Source: Paramacrobiotus richtersi (taxonomy: Eukaryota; Tardigrada; Eutardigrada; Parachela; Macrobiotidae). From it: a DNA stretch of 22,970 nt. Of this stretch, positions 10,180 through 20,895 are shown piece by piece. Under the pieces are notes generated by a model. That model did no database searches. It was given only the letters and a program-made list of their open reading frames with translations, and was not told the origin of the DNA. The position numbers and the translations under genes are program-made. How positions within the stretch are numbered: position 1 is the first letter of the stretch; every line of letters starts with the position of its first letter. Location: NCBI GenBank assembly GCA_034698045.1, contig JAQGAU010000879.1:1-22970 (forward strand), written 5' to 3'.

Positions 10180-11122
10180 TTTGGACAAATAATCACATGA
10201 GCATCAACAATTTCATTAGATACAAGAATCAAAGAGGGACGAACGTTGCAAATCTTTTGTACTGCATTTCTGTGTAAAAATCACTCGTAAGAAAAAAAAT
10301 ATTGTTTGTCAACGTCAGAGAAACCAATTTTGATTTACACCACTGGCTCGTGAAATTCCAAACAGTAGGTACTCAGTTCACCAACACGCATGCAAGCTGA
10401 GTTAACGCACTCACAAACTAAACAAGCTACAAAATGAAACAGAATCATTTTGTTTGGACTATTATCATGTGATAAAGCTTTGTCACTCTTATCGGCCGCT
10501 TAGTGTTAAGTTGCTTTCAGTAATCAGATTATAGTTCGTCCGATAAGGGCATCATTATTAAAGTGCCCTTGCCGATCACATTTTTGGAACAACTGTTGCA
10601 TGCGCGCATTGTGAGAACACGACACGTGTTTATCATCGCATTCGGACAGTATTTGTACAGTTGAGGTTCAGAAGACAATTTAATCCGCTGCTAAATAGAA
10701 GAAAGTGACCATTGCCCAGCTGTACAGATTGTCGCTTATAATGATACTTATGCGTCAGCTTACGTACGCTGCAAGCATACATATGCATAATACTGTCAAG
10801 GAATAATGAATAAACACTTCACTGGTTACCGCAGTATCGTAAGATGTAATTAATTCTGTCATTGAACCTTTCTCTCCAAAGTGACGTGTTGGCGCCTTGC
10901 CCGTGCTAGACATAACACCTGCTTCAAGATAAACAGAAAGTTGACGTATATACGTTTCATGAACTGCTGAGCATGCATTCAAACGGAAACATATTCCGCC
11001 CATGAAACGTTTAATCTTTGCTGCATGAATTATCTTCCAAATGTTCGAAATTGCTATGCTAAACAACGGCGGTGACAAAGAAGTCCCGCAGTTTTGCCGT
11101 AGTTCCTAATTACTGCATAAGC
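10180..11122. other. Intergenic region upstream of the IRG gene
   Basis: Contains the promoter and 5' UTR of the minus-strand IRG gene. No coding exon is recognisable. It has a cluster of short palindromes: an 18-nt near-perfect one at 10469-10486 centred on AAAGCTTT, and an 8-nt inverted pair CTTATCGG/CCGATAAG at 10488-10495 and 10540-10547. No clear TATA box was found. Confidence 0.35.
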
Positions 11123-11992
11123 ATGATGCAGCTTTTAGGTTTGCATCCATATGCGTCAGATGCTCCAGTTAAATGGCTTTCACGATTATGGACAAAGTTT
11201 TCTGTTTATTCTCCATGTTCTGTACATAATCGGCGTATACGGCCGTATGTAGCCGTATCTTGGGCACTATGAGGATGAAATTCCAGGCGGTCTGGTCCAC
11301 TTGTTCTTTCTTATACAAGTAACTTATGGGCATTTACAAATGTTTCGTGGACAGGTTTGGATGTCACTTTGCGCTTCACTGTTTAAAGCAAAACAAAATG
11401 GAAACTATCGGTAAATACATGAGTTTTGCAAGAACAAAGGATAACAGCAGGATATGGATCATTTTATTCGTAATTGGTGTAGTGCATTCTGTGATCGGGT
11501 GTTGGGATTTACGCTGTTACGGAAATTCCGTCGATGACAATGACGTCAGTTAACCGGATCGATCGCAATCAGAATTATCCGAAGTTTTTCGAAACCGGCT
11601 ACGGTATCAAAGCCCCCTTTATGAGAGATTTTATTATCTTCTTGCTTTCAAAATTCTCAGTTCTTTGAATCAATGTATACCGCCGATTTGCTTATGGAAT
11701 TCATGCTGAAACTGCGACAAGAGTTCATTGATACCATATGTCATATCCAAAGAAAAGCAGACGGACATTGACAAATTACTCAACTGGTATAGAAAGGTTA
11801 CAAATGCAGGTTAAATAGTCGATGAGATCTTTGGTGTTATCATCCTTTACGAATGTGCCGAAATAACTAGTTACAGCATGCGTAGAAATCGTGGGAGAAA
11901 TGCTCGCTGTTCAACAGGAAAACGTTACCTTGTCTTTTGCCACCGACGGAGCCTGGGTCATTCTGGGATCACTAGCCAATTTTGTCGTCTTG

Positions 11993-12000
11993 GTTTTGTG
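11993..12000. repeat. 8-bp target-site duplication, left copy (partner at 13364-13371)
   Basis: GTTTTGTG directly abuts both ends of the hAT element. Removing the element and one copy restores a continuous open frame reading VVLVLCSNA up to a gtaaga donor, which independently confirms the insertion boundaries. Confidence 0.92.
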
Positions 12001-12403
12001 CAGGGGCGGAGGAAGCTATTATTTGAGAAGCAACCTTCCTGTAACTTCAGTTCCAGATGTCCTATCGTCTAGCGCGTTACACCATTCGAATCAGGAATTT
12101 TTTCTAAGATTTATCATATTTTTTATTTTCGAAAAAAAATTGAAAAATTTTCGGAAATTTTGCCCGGGTTCAGGTTTACTTGACCACCGCAGAAAGTGCA
12201 CACCTGAACGGAAATATTGCCCGGGTCTAAATTTTCTTCTTGCCAAACTTCGCGAAATGCATTGCAAAGCTGTTTTTTGTGCATGTGGCAGGCTCTAAAT
12301 AATTGTGGGCTTCATAATCTTGATTGGCAGAGACGTTTTGTGGTTCTTGTTTGAAGATGGTTTTCCAGTAAGGTGGAGCAGTACATGTCACCTGAGTTGC
12401 TTT
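12001..12403 (+). repeat. Left terminal inverted repeat of the hAT element
   Basis: Pairs with 12961-13363. It contains two subterminal direct repeats, GGAAATTTTGCCCGGGTT near 12152 and GGAAATATTGCCCGGGTC near 12209. Between them is a small inverted pair, GTTCAGGT and ACCTGAAC. Such subterminal repeats are often transposase-binding sites in hAT elements; that role here is inferred. Confidence 0.85.
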
Positions 12404-12960
12404 CGGCCCCAGTGGCAGCCTTGTGCGTTGCTACACATCAAGCACTTCCACTTCCCTCATACGCTTCCGTGTATGACTGATAAATTCTTCATATAAAATA
12501 AACACTTGTTTGTACTCGGAAATCTCTGTGGAGTACTATGTTACTAGCATACTTACCTCTGTTCGTCTATCGTTACGTTTAGTTAGGCCATGTGTTCAAC
12601 AGCAGAAACTCTTCTCTTGGTTTGAACTGATTTCTGTGCACGAGTGACGGTAGAAACAATTAAAACATTCAGCATGCGCAAAAAGGTACATTCAGGAACT
12701 GAACGGAGTTCATTGTATTCCGCGTCTGTTGGACGTCGGGCTGGTGCAGAGTCGGCGTTGCTACACTATATGCTTTCAAATTCACGGATTCAGATCACTG
12801 TTGCAGAACGTTGGAGCATCAGGTATGCACAGAACTTGGAATAACCGCCTAGCAGATTTTGAGAGAAGCGAACATATACGTACTGTCACAAACTGACCGC
12901 GACAGAAAAGGAATTACGAACGGTTACATCTACGAATGCACAAGGATGCCGGTAAGGATC

Positions 12961-13363
12961 AAAGCAGCTCAGGTGACACATACTCCTTCAACTTCTCGAA
13001 AAACCGTTTTCGAGCAAGAACCATAAAACGTCTCTGCCAATCAGGATTATGAAGCCCACAATTATTTAGAGCCTGCCACATGCACAAAAAACAGCTTTGC
13101 GATGCATTTTGCGAAGTTTGGCAAGAAGAAAATTTAGACCCGGGCAATATTTCCGTTCTGGTGTGCACTATCTGTGGTGTTCAAGTAAATATTAACCCGG
13201 TCAAAATTTCCGAAAATTTTTCAATTTTTTTTCAAAATTAAAAAATATGATAAATCTTAGAAAAAATTCCTGATTCGAATGGTATAACGCGCTAGACTAT
13301 AGGACATCTGGAACTGAAGTTATAGGAAGGTTGCTTCTCAAATAATAGCTTCCTCCGCCCCTG
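12961..13363 (-). repeat. Right terminal inverted repeat of the hAT element
   Basis: Reverse complement of the left arm from the terminus CAGGGGCGGAGGAAGC inward to about GCTTT at 12961, with substitutions and small indels. The divergence between the arms indicates the copy is not brand new. Confidence 0.85.
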
Positions 13364-13692
13364 GTTTTGTGTAGTAATGCTGTAAGAAGTACTTAGAACG
13401 TATGCAAGTTACGTGATTGTTAATATGTTTATACAGTTTTCATCGCTTTTAAGTTCAGAATTCATTGGCTTTTATTTATGATCAGATGTAAACTGTAGTC
13501 ACAACAGTATCAATTAATCCTTTCATTTCGTAGCCTCTTCAAGTTCGCCGCGCCATTGAGTGTGCCCTCTCCGAAGATTCAAACGAGCGTACGATGGAGC
13601 AACACCAGATCTTTCTCGCACAATGTAACGAGTTCGATGGAGCTGCTTCCGCGATGGGATTGTTCCACATTAAGAAAACATTCTTTTTTACG

Positions 13693-15107
13693 GTGAGTGC
13701 ACGCGTTTTTTGCACCGAGAAATACTGTATATAGGCTGCGCGGATCGATCCCCGCAAGCATACACGGGTTTTCACGATGTACATACTTCAAGTACCTATA
13801 GTGAGAGATTGACGTTACATTGTAGAATCTCAGATTCACTCGGTTACAAAGCAGGTTGTCATAGGATCTTCGCGAGTGAAGATCTTATCGCTCATAGGAA
13901 GCAGTAGCGACTGCAACGTTGCATAAACATAAAAATTTACAGTACATATCGCAGCCATATCACTACAATTCTGTTCAATAACGCTAGCACACTACTTTTC
14001 CATTAAGCGAATTTCTGTTTTTGCAAAAATCATGTACGGTACTCTAAAACATCAGTTAACGATCTTGTTGATTCGGTAATTGGTTTCTTGAGTCGGATCT
14101 TGACCTGCTCGTCAGCGTGCAACGCGGCGAAATTAATAGGCTGACCGCTCGCTTTCTTCTTCCTCGGCTACTAACGATCGCCCGCAGTCTAGCCGGAACT
14201 GCCGCATCGAATCACCTTCGCGTCACAATCTTATCCCCTAGCTTGCGTTATTACACTGGCAACTTGTAAAAACCGCATTCCGTTGTTGTCAAACTTGTCT
14301 GTGTAACACTTCAGTCAGGAAGCGAGCAATCTTGCCAAACTCATCCGGAAGCAATTTTTTTTTAATGCGGACTTACCATTTTTGCATCTACTCATGGTCG
14401 CGATGCACCGTTTAGTGGGAGTCTACTTGCTTTCGATAGAGTGAATGCCTCACTAAAGCACAGTATTTGTATCCGCCGGCGCCTAAACAACCAAATTTAA
14501 GGTGTCCCCCGCACTCTGCAAAACCAGTCCTAGCGGCCGCCATTCCGGTGCTCTTATTGTTCGACTATAGTTGGTTTTGGTTGACGGCACGTGTAACAGT
14601 TCCTCCCTTTGACGGCTGTTGAGTCAACGGCGTCGACTTGTCCATGCATGTCTGCAAGTTTAACTCATTGTCAGATTTCTGCCACTGCCGTTCCAAAGCG
14701 AACACCGCGCTTGGGAACGGCCGATCGGCCAAACCAAAAATGCCGAACTTGAAAATAAATGCACAGAATCGAAACTGTTCGCGAAACTGACTAACGTCAT
14801 CTTTCGTAATTCGTAAACAATTTAATTTGGCTTATGTGAGTCATGAGAGCGCGCGCCTCCGGCCCCCAGACTTTACTTGCGTGACTGATGCCATGGCTCA
14901 TACGAGTGCACTCAGGACTCAGAACTTGGCACTTGGAATGTCAGATTTTCATCATTTGTGCGAATCTGGTGATCGCACTAGGATTTAACGGCTTCTCAAC
15001 AGCTTCTGCCTTAACTTTTCTTAGCATTTTTCGACGCTACGCTGTTTAGTATTCACAACTATCCAGTCTGACAATTAGCAGAACTTAATTTGTCTGAAAT
15101 AAGCGCC
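13693..15107. other. Intergenic region, promoter side of the unassigned plus-strand gene
   Basis: No coding exon could be supported. The first part (from 13693) would be the next intron of the receptor pseudogene, but no last exon is recognisable. From about 14100 the sequence becomes more GC-rich and includes an E-box CACGTG near 14588, a 14-bp-arm hairpin at 14687-14721, and a CCGATCGG palindrome just after it. This could be the promoter of the gene starting at 15108. Confidence 0.35.
14687..14721. repeat. Inverted repeat / hairpin upstream of the 15108 gene
   Basis: Arms of 14 bp (14687-14700 and 14708-14721) pair at 13 of 14 positions around a 7-nt loop. It lies about 390 bp upstream of the ATG. 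Function is unknown. Confidence 0.5.
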
Positions 15108-18100
15108 ATGGCTCCTCCAACCGGCTTACTCATCAAAACCGAAACGAGAGAACTTGGTATGCTCGTCGCGGATCTGGCATCATTGCGCCTTGGAAGTCCT
15201 GATCCCACACCGTCCCATCCTCCGACAATCACCAGCCCGACGGCGAATTACAGTAGCGATTTTGTACTCTGCTCCACATCGAGTACCGAGGATGGCCCCA
15301 GCCCGAGAAAAGCAGAGGAGAAACCAGTGGCAGGGAACTTGCAGGTTCGCAGTTTGTGCGTTACACTAACAGTTACCGAATAAAAATGGTAATTTATTGT
15401 TCAATGGTATAACTGAATATATGTTAAAATCAATAAATTTATAGCTTGTAACTCAAGTCACCATTCAGTAGTGTATGTTTTTCGTGATATTTTTTGGCGG
15501 TTCTTACTGTTTGGGAAATATGAAAGATCATTTTTTCCGCAGTTTCTCGTGGCTAAACTGGTTATCGGAGAAATTTGTTTCAAGTTTGTTGGGACTACCT
15601 CCATTCAGACAATGCAGCCAGAAGGTTTTTGTAGTTTAGTTCCAGGTGTTGCATGAGTTATACTCGTAATTAACAAATTCCAGATTTTTTTTCTTAGAGA
15701 ACGATTATGTTCGCACTTTAACAGGGTCGTATGTGCTTGGCTTCGCGTAGAAATAGAGAATTCCAGCGCAAGCGTAATCTTCAGTGGGTGATTTTTGAAA
15801 AATGCCTCTCCGTTGAATTACAAATTTACCATTGGGCTTTGTGGCTGGTCGTTGTATTGCCGTTACTGTTAGTTCATGTCTGTCATCACACGTGGAAACA
15901 TCGTGTTGAATATCTTCTGAAATATCGTTTTTGGAGTCCGAGTAGCTGTTCACCAGTGTTTGAACCTGTCCATGTTTTTAAATATTTGTAACACAACTTG
16001 TTTTCCAGGAAGAGGATGGAGATTGGATCGATGAAAGTGAGGAAGGCGAAGGAAGCGAAAAAGAGGGGGAAAAATTGGATTCTGTCGAGTAAGTCCTTTT
16101 TGATTTTACCAGATTGTTCTGAAGCTCATTTCTTGCGTCTAACTTGACTGTTAATTTTTTAACGAATTCAGTTCTTAATTAAACAATCTTGTGACCGGAT
16201 TTTTGTGAAACGTCGTAGGGTGTTTGACAACGAACTGCAGAAACTGATTTGCGTTCCGTGGCGAGTCGAAGTGACTACTTGAGGGGCGGAAGTGTGCTAG
16301 CCGAAACTTCATGTTCGTAACTTTCTTTCGGTTCGTGTTTATGATCTAAGCCGTGAAAAGTTGCGCTAATTAGCACAGTAAAGCTGCAGCTAGAACTGCT
16401 CTCAATGCGACGAATTTGCTTCCGCCCGTCTGAATAATACTTCGTCTCCTCACCGTGCAAGGCATGCTTCCCAGTTTACGTTTAATTCATTCCTGGCTTC
16501 CTAAACGCTTTTCGTTTTCCACATTACTTAAAGAAGAAATTACAGCGGATTTTATGGTATGAGTGCTGTGACTTTGACATTCGTTTGTGCATTACTGGAA
16601 GCACACAAAGTTTGCGGGGTTTCAATGCTTCTAATGTAAAGCTATTTTGCATAATGCCAGTTTTCCTTGCATTTGTGCAACAGCGCATGCACGGTAGATC
16701 GCGCAGTGCGGCGAACCGAGCGTAGAATATTCTGTAGCAGTGCAAATCTTAACGGACTAAAAGTGGTTCAAACAGGTCTGAGTTGCATATCATGAATCCA
16801 GGTTGACAGTTCAGTATGTGTACAAAAACTACTTTCAGGGAATTCAGTGCTTGATAAACTGCTTCAGCCTTGTGAAACCTTCGGCATTGGTTGTAAAAAA
16901 CTCGAAGTGGTGCTGTGCGTCTGCTAACAAACATCAAACAATAACAGGAACCTGACCGATTCCAGTAACAGACTGAAATGGGTCAGATTTTTTGTCGTTT
17001 CTCGTGTTCAAACGCTCGATTTGTGCTACGAATCTGACTTAACATTTTGTTTGATTAATTGTTTATTATGCCGAACACTGAACAGATTATAGTCCTGGTA
17101 ACGGGTTGTTGGCTTCAGAAGGAAATATATAAATGTTAGCTAAAGATTAAATTGTAATAAATGGACCTTCTCGAGAAATAACGACAGGAGCATGAAAAAG
17201 GCGATTATCTGTTCGTAACATCTCTGTCGGACACATTTCGGATTGTTCCTTCAGTAGAACGTCATGTTTTATTCGGCAGATGCCCGGAAAATTGATGGCA
17301 CAATAAAAATTTCAAAAATCAAATGAAAAATTTGTCCCAGTTAGCACACGAAGGAACTGTAGCCAAAATCAAACTAGCGTTACCGCGCATAATTTCCATA
17401 CGTAAACGCTGAAACAAAAAACAAGTGGATCTGCTTTCTCCTGTCCTTAAAAACAATCTCTTACCGATTTCTGTATACGTCATAACCTGGACTATATCTT
17501 GCAGGCGTGTAACTTGTGTTGTTCTAGGGGTTGGCGGCATTGGCCACTTCTCCCGGACGGCAGATGCTTCGACTTGGCGGCGCGGTTAATCTGGGACGAT
17601 TTGATGGTCCGTTGTCCCCGGACGATCTACGAGTGGTACGCTCCACTGCTGAACGTTCTCCAGCACACTTTTCCCGTCAACAAGGGCTTTATTATCACTC
17701 CGCGACGGAGTAAAGTGTGCGACGATGACATGTTTGAGTGGCCGTTCCTGGAGGTATCCAGAGTGACGCGTCGCTACCCACTTCGCATCCGCACCGTTCT
17801 TATTGTGCACGGAACTAATCAGCCGGCATCCAGGAAGTTCAGCTCCGACTTTGCACAGTACGCGACAAACGAGACCGCTTTTATTTGTCGCTATGTCCTG
17901 GAAGAGCGGCAACAAACGGCGGTTTTTTGGCTGGGCTTCTATGGTTTTTACTGGGGTTTTGGAATCCTGAAAGTGGGGAAGGGGGTCCAGCAGATTGCGC
18001 CAGCGTCGGATGTGTGGGTGGATATTGAACAGATCGCGTCGGAGAAGCAGCTGAGGCAGCTGACCAGAGCTGTTGAGAAAGCATTTCCTCTTCCGGAGCC

Positions 18101-19398
18101 AGATTACTGGTGCGTACTAAGGTTAAATTCTCAAAATGCAATAACGTTTGTACATCCTCCTTCTACAACGAGCGAGAAACTAAGGCTAGCCTTAACCAGA
18201 AGCATGAATAACCAAGCAGAATGTCAGCAAAAATGAACTTTTTAATGAGTGGTTTGAAGAGATTCCAGATTTGACGGGTCCTAAATTCAGTTTTGCAAAA
18301 TACTTGTTTTTAAGATTAACCTTATCTGCGGACCTCAGGTTCCGCCTGGTCAAAAAATTAAGTTAAGTTTAAAGCCGCCCATGGTATAGCATACGGGCGT
18401 CCATGTTACCGCCTCCAAATGTCGTTATCAATTTTTTTTCATGTAGGTAAAAGCACCCCTGCCCGCTGCAGACCATATTCCATCGCTGCGGCAAACAATA
18501 CATAGCCAAAGAAATGTTGACTGGATGGATGGGAGCCTGGGTCGGTGTGTTGACAGCCATGTTCCCAGCCACAGCCGGATACTTGCTGCAGCTGGCAGGC
18601 GATCCCGGTAATGCCGAGAAGACTCCTCTGTTGAAGATCGTGAAAGTTGATCAGGATACAAACGGCATAGCCAGTACACGAACCATCCTTCTATTTGTCA
18701 GTCGCAGTGTGCATCTCCAGGAGACGGCATCCGGTGTGAAAAAGGTGCCCGCAGTGCATGGTATTATTGCAGACGATATGCTGGAACTGGTGTGTCGAAC
18801 GGTGGGTCAGGACAAGGTAAGCATAGCAATCGTTTACATGTACGGTACAAAATTCGGCGCAAGAAACGCATCGATGCAGCGTCGAAGAGAAGCATCGGAA
18901 AGACAACCCTGGCAATGAGAGTAAAGGACCTGTTTACAAATATTATGAAAAATACCAAAAATATCTTGGAATGTGGCTTTTGAATACATTTCTCTCTGTG
19001 GTTAGGTCTGAAAACCTTCTCTGATGTTGAATCTTATGTTGAATGATCTGTTGCTCTTTTTGTGACCAGACTGATAGTGCCATTGGGTTTGTCTGCTCAG
19101 TAATAAACAAACAAACATATCGTTGTTGCGTGTCTTCGGAGTACTTTCGGTTTCGCTGTTCTTGTGCTCTTTATTGCAGTTGCGCATGTGTTGTCGCTTA
19201 ATTTGTGTTTGCTTTCTGTCACAGGTAATGTGGATTTATGCGGTTCCTCCTAGATGGATTGGTGGAGAAGCGGGTTTTGCTGAAAGTGCAGAGTCCAGCA
19301 TGATTTTGACCCCATGTACCAAATGGCATCAGGTGGTATATGGTCGGTCTTCGCTCACGGATCTGAAGAATCTTGGATGCATTGGTCGCCTTATTTAA
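15108..19398 (+). CDS. Unassigned five-exon gene
   Basis: The start ATG at 15108 sits in a strong context (GCGCCATGG). Exon 1, 15108-15344, gives MAPPTGLLIKTETREL followed by a Ser/Pro/Thr-rich stretch. Exon 2, 16009-16088, is acidic (EEDGDWIDESEEGEG) and ends in phase 2. Exon 3 opens at 17528 and completes that codon, reading GWRHWPLLPDGRCF. Its frame is open to 18236, and the coding end is probably near DYW (about 18110). Exon 4 begins at 18454 or 18472 and ends at 18816 (VGQDK, then gtaagc). It contains a hydrophobic stretch, WMGAWVGVLTAMFPATAG. Exon 5, 19225-19398, reads VMWIYAVPPRWIGGEAG and ends LGCIGRLI and TAA. Joins 1-2, 2-3 and 4-5 agree in phase; join 3-4 does not resolve with the obvious donor. 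A GT-rich part of exon 3 (about 17930-17990) could be a small in-phase intron. I do not recognise the family and propose no function. Confidence 0.55.
15345..16008 (+). other. Intron 1 of the unassigned gene
   Basis: A 664-nt interval from a weak donor (CAG|gttcgc) to a good acceptor (ttttccag). AT-rich; the short open frames inside it have no support as exons. Confidence 0.5.
16089..17527 (+). other. Intron 2 of the unassigned gene
   Basis: A long interval of 1439 nt from a strong donor (GA|gtaagt) to an acceptor (tgttctag). I see no RNA gene, mobile element or convincing nested gene on either strand. An additional exon cannot be excluded. Confidence 0.45.
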
Positions 19399-20373
19399 AC
19401 TCCTTGCTCATCAGTTTTGTTTTGTATGTACGTAAGTAGGTTATCTTTCCTGTGCGTTCTCTGTTGGTTGTGCCCTTTCATACGCTTGATTCGTTATGTG
19501 GGTAGACCCGGGATACCCTTTTTGTAATTTAGATAGTCCTGGAAATGTTTCGTAAACTCCCTGGCGATTTAATATTTCAGTAAGATGTTTTCTCGTTATT
19601 GTCACTCAATGTGATCAAGTCTGTATTAATCGAAACAAAAAAGATGCATTTTATGTGCTTGACTTAGTGCCGTAGTTTGAATCCTTGACTATTATATTGT
19701 AATTATAATTCACACGGCTAACACATATACTGATATACATACGCCGCTCTTGGACAATCTGCTTGCGACCGCCCCATTCGTTACAGTTCATAGCGTGAGA
19801 CCTCAGTGATGTTCTGGTCGATTGATCATTTTGTTCTGAATCTTTTGCGTTACAGATATCGAAATTCTGCGCTGACTCCGAATTTTGGCATTATTTAGTT
19901 CAGAGACCTCTAGGGGTGGAAGACACTCCGACCTGCGCTGTCGCCTCCTGGTTCACATTAAAAATTTCGTACAAAATTCCACACTGATTGTATTGTCATG
20001 CTGCGATATTAGCACTGTAGCCTATTCATTTCTCTACCAGAATATGTCGAAAAACTGCTTTTTCGAAATATCGGTCTCTTGTTTAGGCGTGGTCAGCGCA
20101 GGAACAGTTTATGCACAGCCGAGCACCCTTTGACCTTTGATCTCCTGGCAGCATTGCATCATTCTGGACCGATTTTGACACATGATCGCTTCAGAGGATC
20201 TGTTACACTAGTTCTGTTTCAAAGGTGTGACGGTGCAAGAGGCCTTCGCCCGAACGCGGGCTTTAATGAAACTACTAATGTGTTTATAAAGTATCGTATG
20301 CAGAATTCATTGGCTTATCATCAAGCGGTTAAAGCAATTCACAGGAACATCAAGTAATCGTGTTGCTTTGCAG
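19399..20373. other. 3' flank of the unassigned gene and 5' flank of the receptor fragment
   Basis: No canonical AATAAA was seen after the stop at 19398. The last roughly 100 bp (from about 20275) resemble the intron before the final exons of the first receptor copy; for example CAGAATTCATTGGCTT is shared with the 13450-13475 region. The rest shows no coding signal I can support. Confidence 0.4.
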
Positions 20374-20726
20374 CCTTCTAAAGTTCGCCGAGTTATTGAG
20401 TGCGCCCTCTCCGAAGATCCGAACGAGCAAAGGATGGAGCAGTACCAGATCTTTCTTGCACACAATGTAGCGCATCAGATGGAGCCGTTTCCGCAATGGG
20501 ACTGGTCTACATCAAAAAGACTTTCCTTTTTTCGGTGAATATGCGGAGATTGTGTACGATACTGTCTCGGTATCGTTTACAGTTGTCGCTTAGCTTGCAG
20601 CTGATATCACTAGTCCTGAGCTACTGGACTGTCATCTATGAAATTCGAGACGCGAGACTGGATATGTTGGACGCACGGAACCTCTCCTTTCAACAGTCCC
20701 AAGAGCTGTTGTATCATCTGCGTTGA
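20374..20726 (+). pseudogene. 5'-truncated second copy of the gustatory-receptor-like 3' end
   Basis: The exon at 20374-20534 is clearly homologous to 13534-13692 (ECALSEDPNE against ECALSEDSNE, then SAMGLVYIKKTFLFS against SAMGLFHIKKTFFFT). It has two extra bases in a CACA run near 20460 that shift the frame midway. A phase-0 intron of 48 nt (20535-20582) fits the donor position of the first copy. The last exon, 20583-20726, encodes a final membrane segment LSLSLQLISLVLSYWTVIYE and a short tail ending HLR. No upstream exons were found, so this is a partial duplicate or a remnant. If the CACA insertion is an assembly error, the 3' end itself would be intact. Confidence 0.55.
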
Positions 20727-20895
20727 ATATCGACCGAGACACTAAATTTCTCCAGCTGATACACGTGCCGGTATGAATACTCTGTTTATGTTCATTGCCA
20801 TTATTCAGCGTTTCGTAGTTGTTGTCGTAAATGGTACGTACTCAGCCTTTACAGTACAGTCCTTGTAATTTGCATTTTCTTTTTTGTTTAACTGA

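Larger units (their letters stand above)
12001..13363. mobile_element. Non-autonomous hAT-type foldback element
   Basis: The element begins CAGGGGCGGAGGAAGC and ends with its exact reverse complement. The outer arms match over roughly 403 bp (12001-12403 against 12961-13363) with scattered differences. Both sides carry the same 8-bp direct repeat GTTTTGTG. A CAGGGG-type terminus with an 8-bp target duplication is the signature of the hAT superfamily. The 560-bp centre has no recognisable transposase or zinc finger, so it would depend on an enzyme encoded elsewhere. It sits inside a coding exon of the receptor pseudogene. Confidence 0.9.
11123..13692 (+). pseudogene. Decayed gustatory-receptor-like (7TM chemoreceptor) gene
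   Basis: Fragments of one receptor lie in order on the plus strand but in shifting frames. They are an N-terminal MMQLLGLHPYASD (11123), EIPGGLVHLFFLIQV (near 11280), a membrane segment IWIILFVIGVVHSVIG (near 11455), APFMRDFIIFLL (near 11620), ADLLMEFMLKLRQEF (near 11685), DKLLNWYRKVTNAG followed by a TAA, VDEIFGVIILYECAEI (near 11820), and VEIVGEMLAVQQENV to VVLVLC (11880-12000). An hAT element interrupts the gene here. SNA and a donor follow at 13381, then an exon at 13534-13692 with ECALSEDSNER and ASAMGLFHIKKTFFF. The order of segments and the final motif resemble the insect-type gustatory/odorant receptor superfamily. At least three frameshifts and one stop show decay. No clear last exon is found after the donor at 13693. 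Family assignment is by pattern memory, not alignment. Confidence 0.55.

Noticed and set aside
10180-10188. Start of the IRG frame at 10188
   Set aside because: That codon is TTG on the minus strand. The first real ATG is 10179, in frame, and gives the myristoylation motif.
9963-10232. Alternative minus-strand frame overlapping the IRG start
   Set aside because: Out of frame with the P-loop and without a recognisable domain.
11891-12298. 135-codon open frame as one protein
   Set aside because: It joins a real receptor segment to the hAT terminal repeat. The part after 12000 is transposon sequence.
12644-12844. Open frame in the middle of the hAT element as a transposase
   Set aside because: Only 66 codons, with no BED zinc finger or hAT dimerisation motif visible.
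13737-13755. tRNA-like T-arm (GCGGATCGATCCCCGC)
   Set aside because: No matching D arm, anticodon arm or acceptor stem nearby. The GGATCGATCC core is simply a palindrome.
17881-18141. Minus-strand frames opposite exon 3 of the unassigned gene
   Set aside because: Shadow of the plus-strand exon; no domain or splice support.
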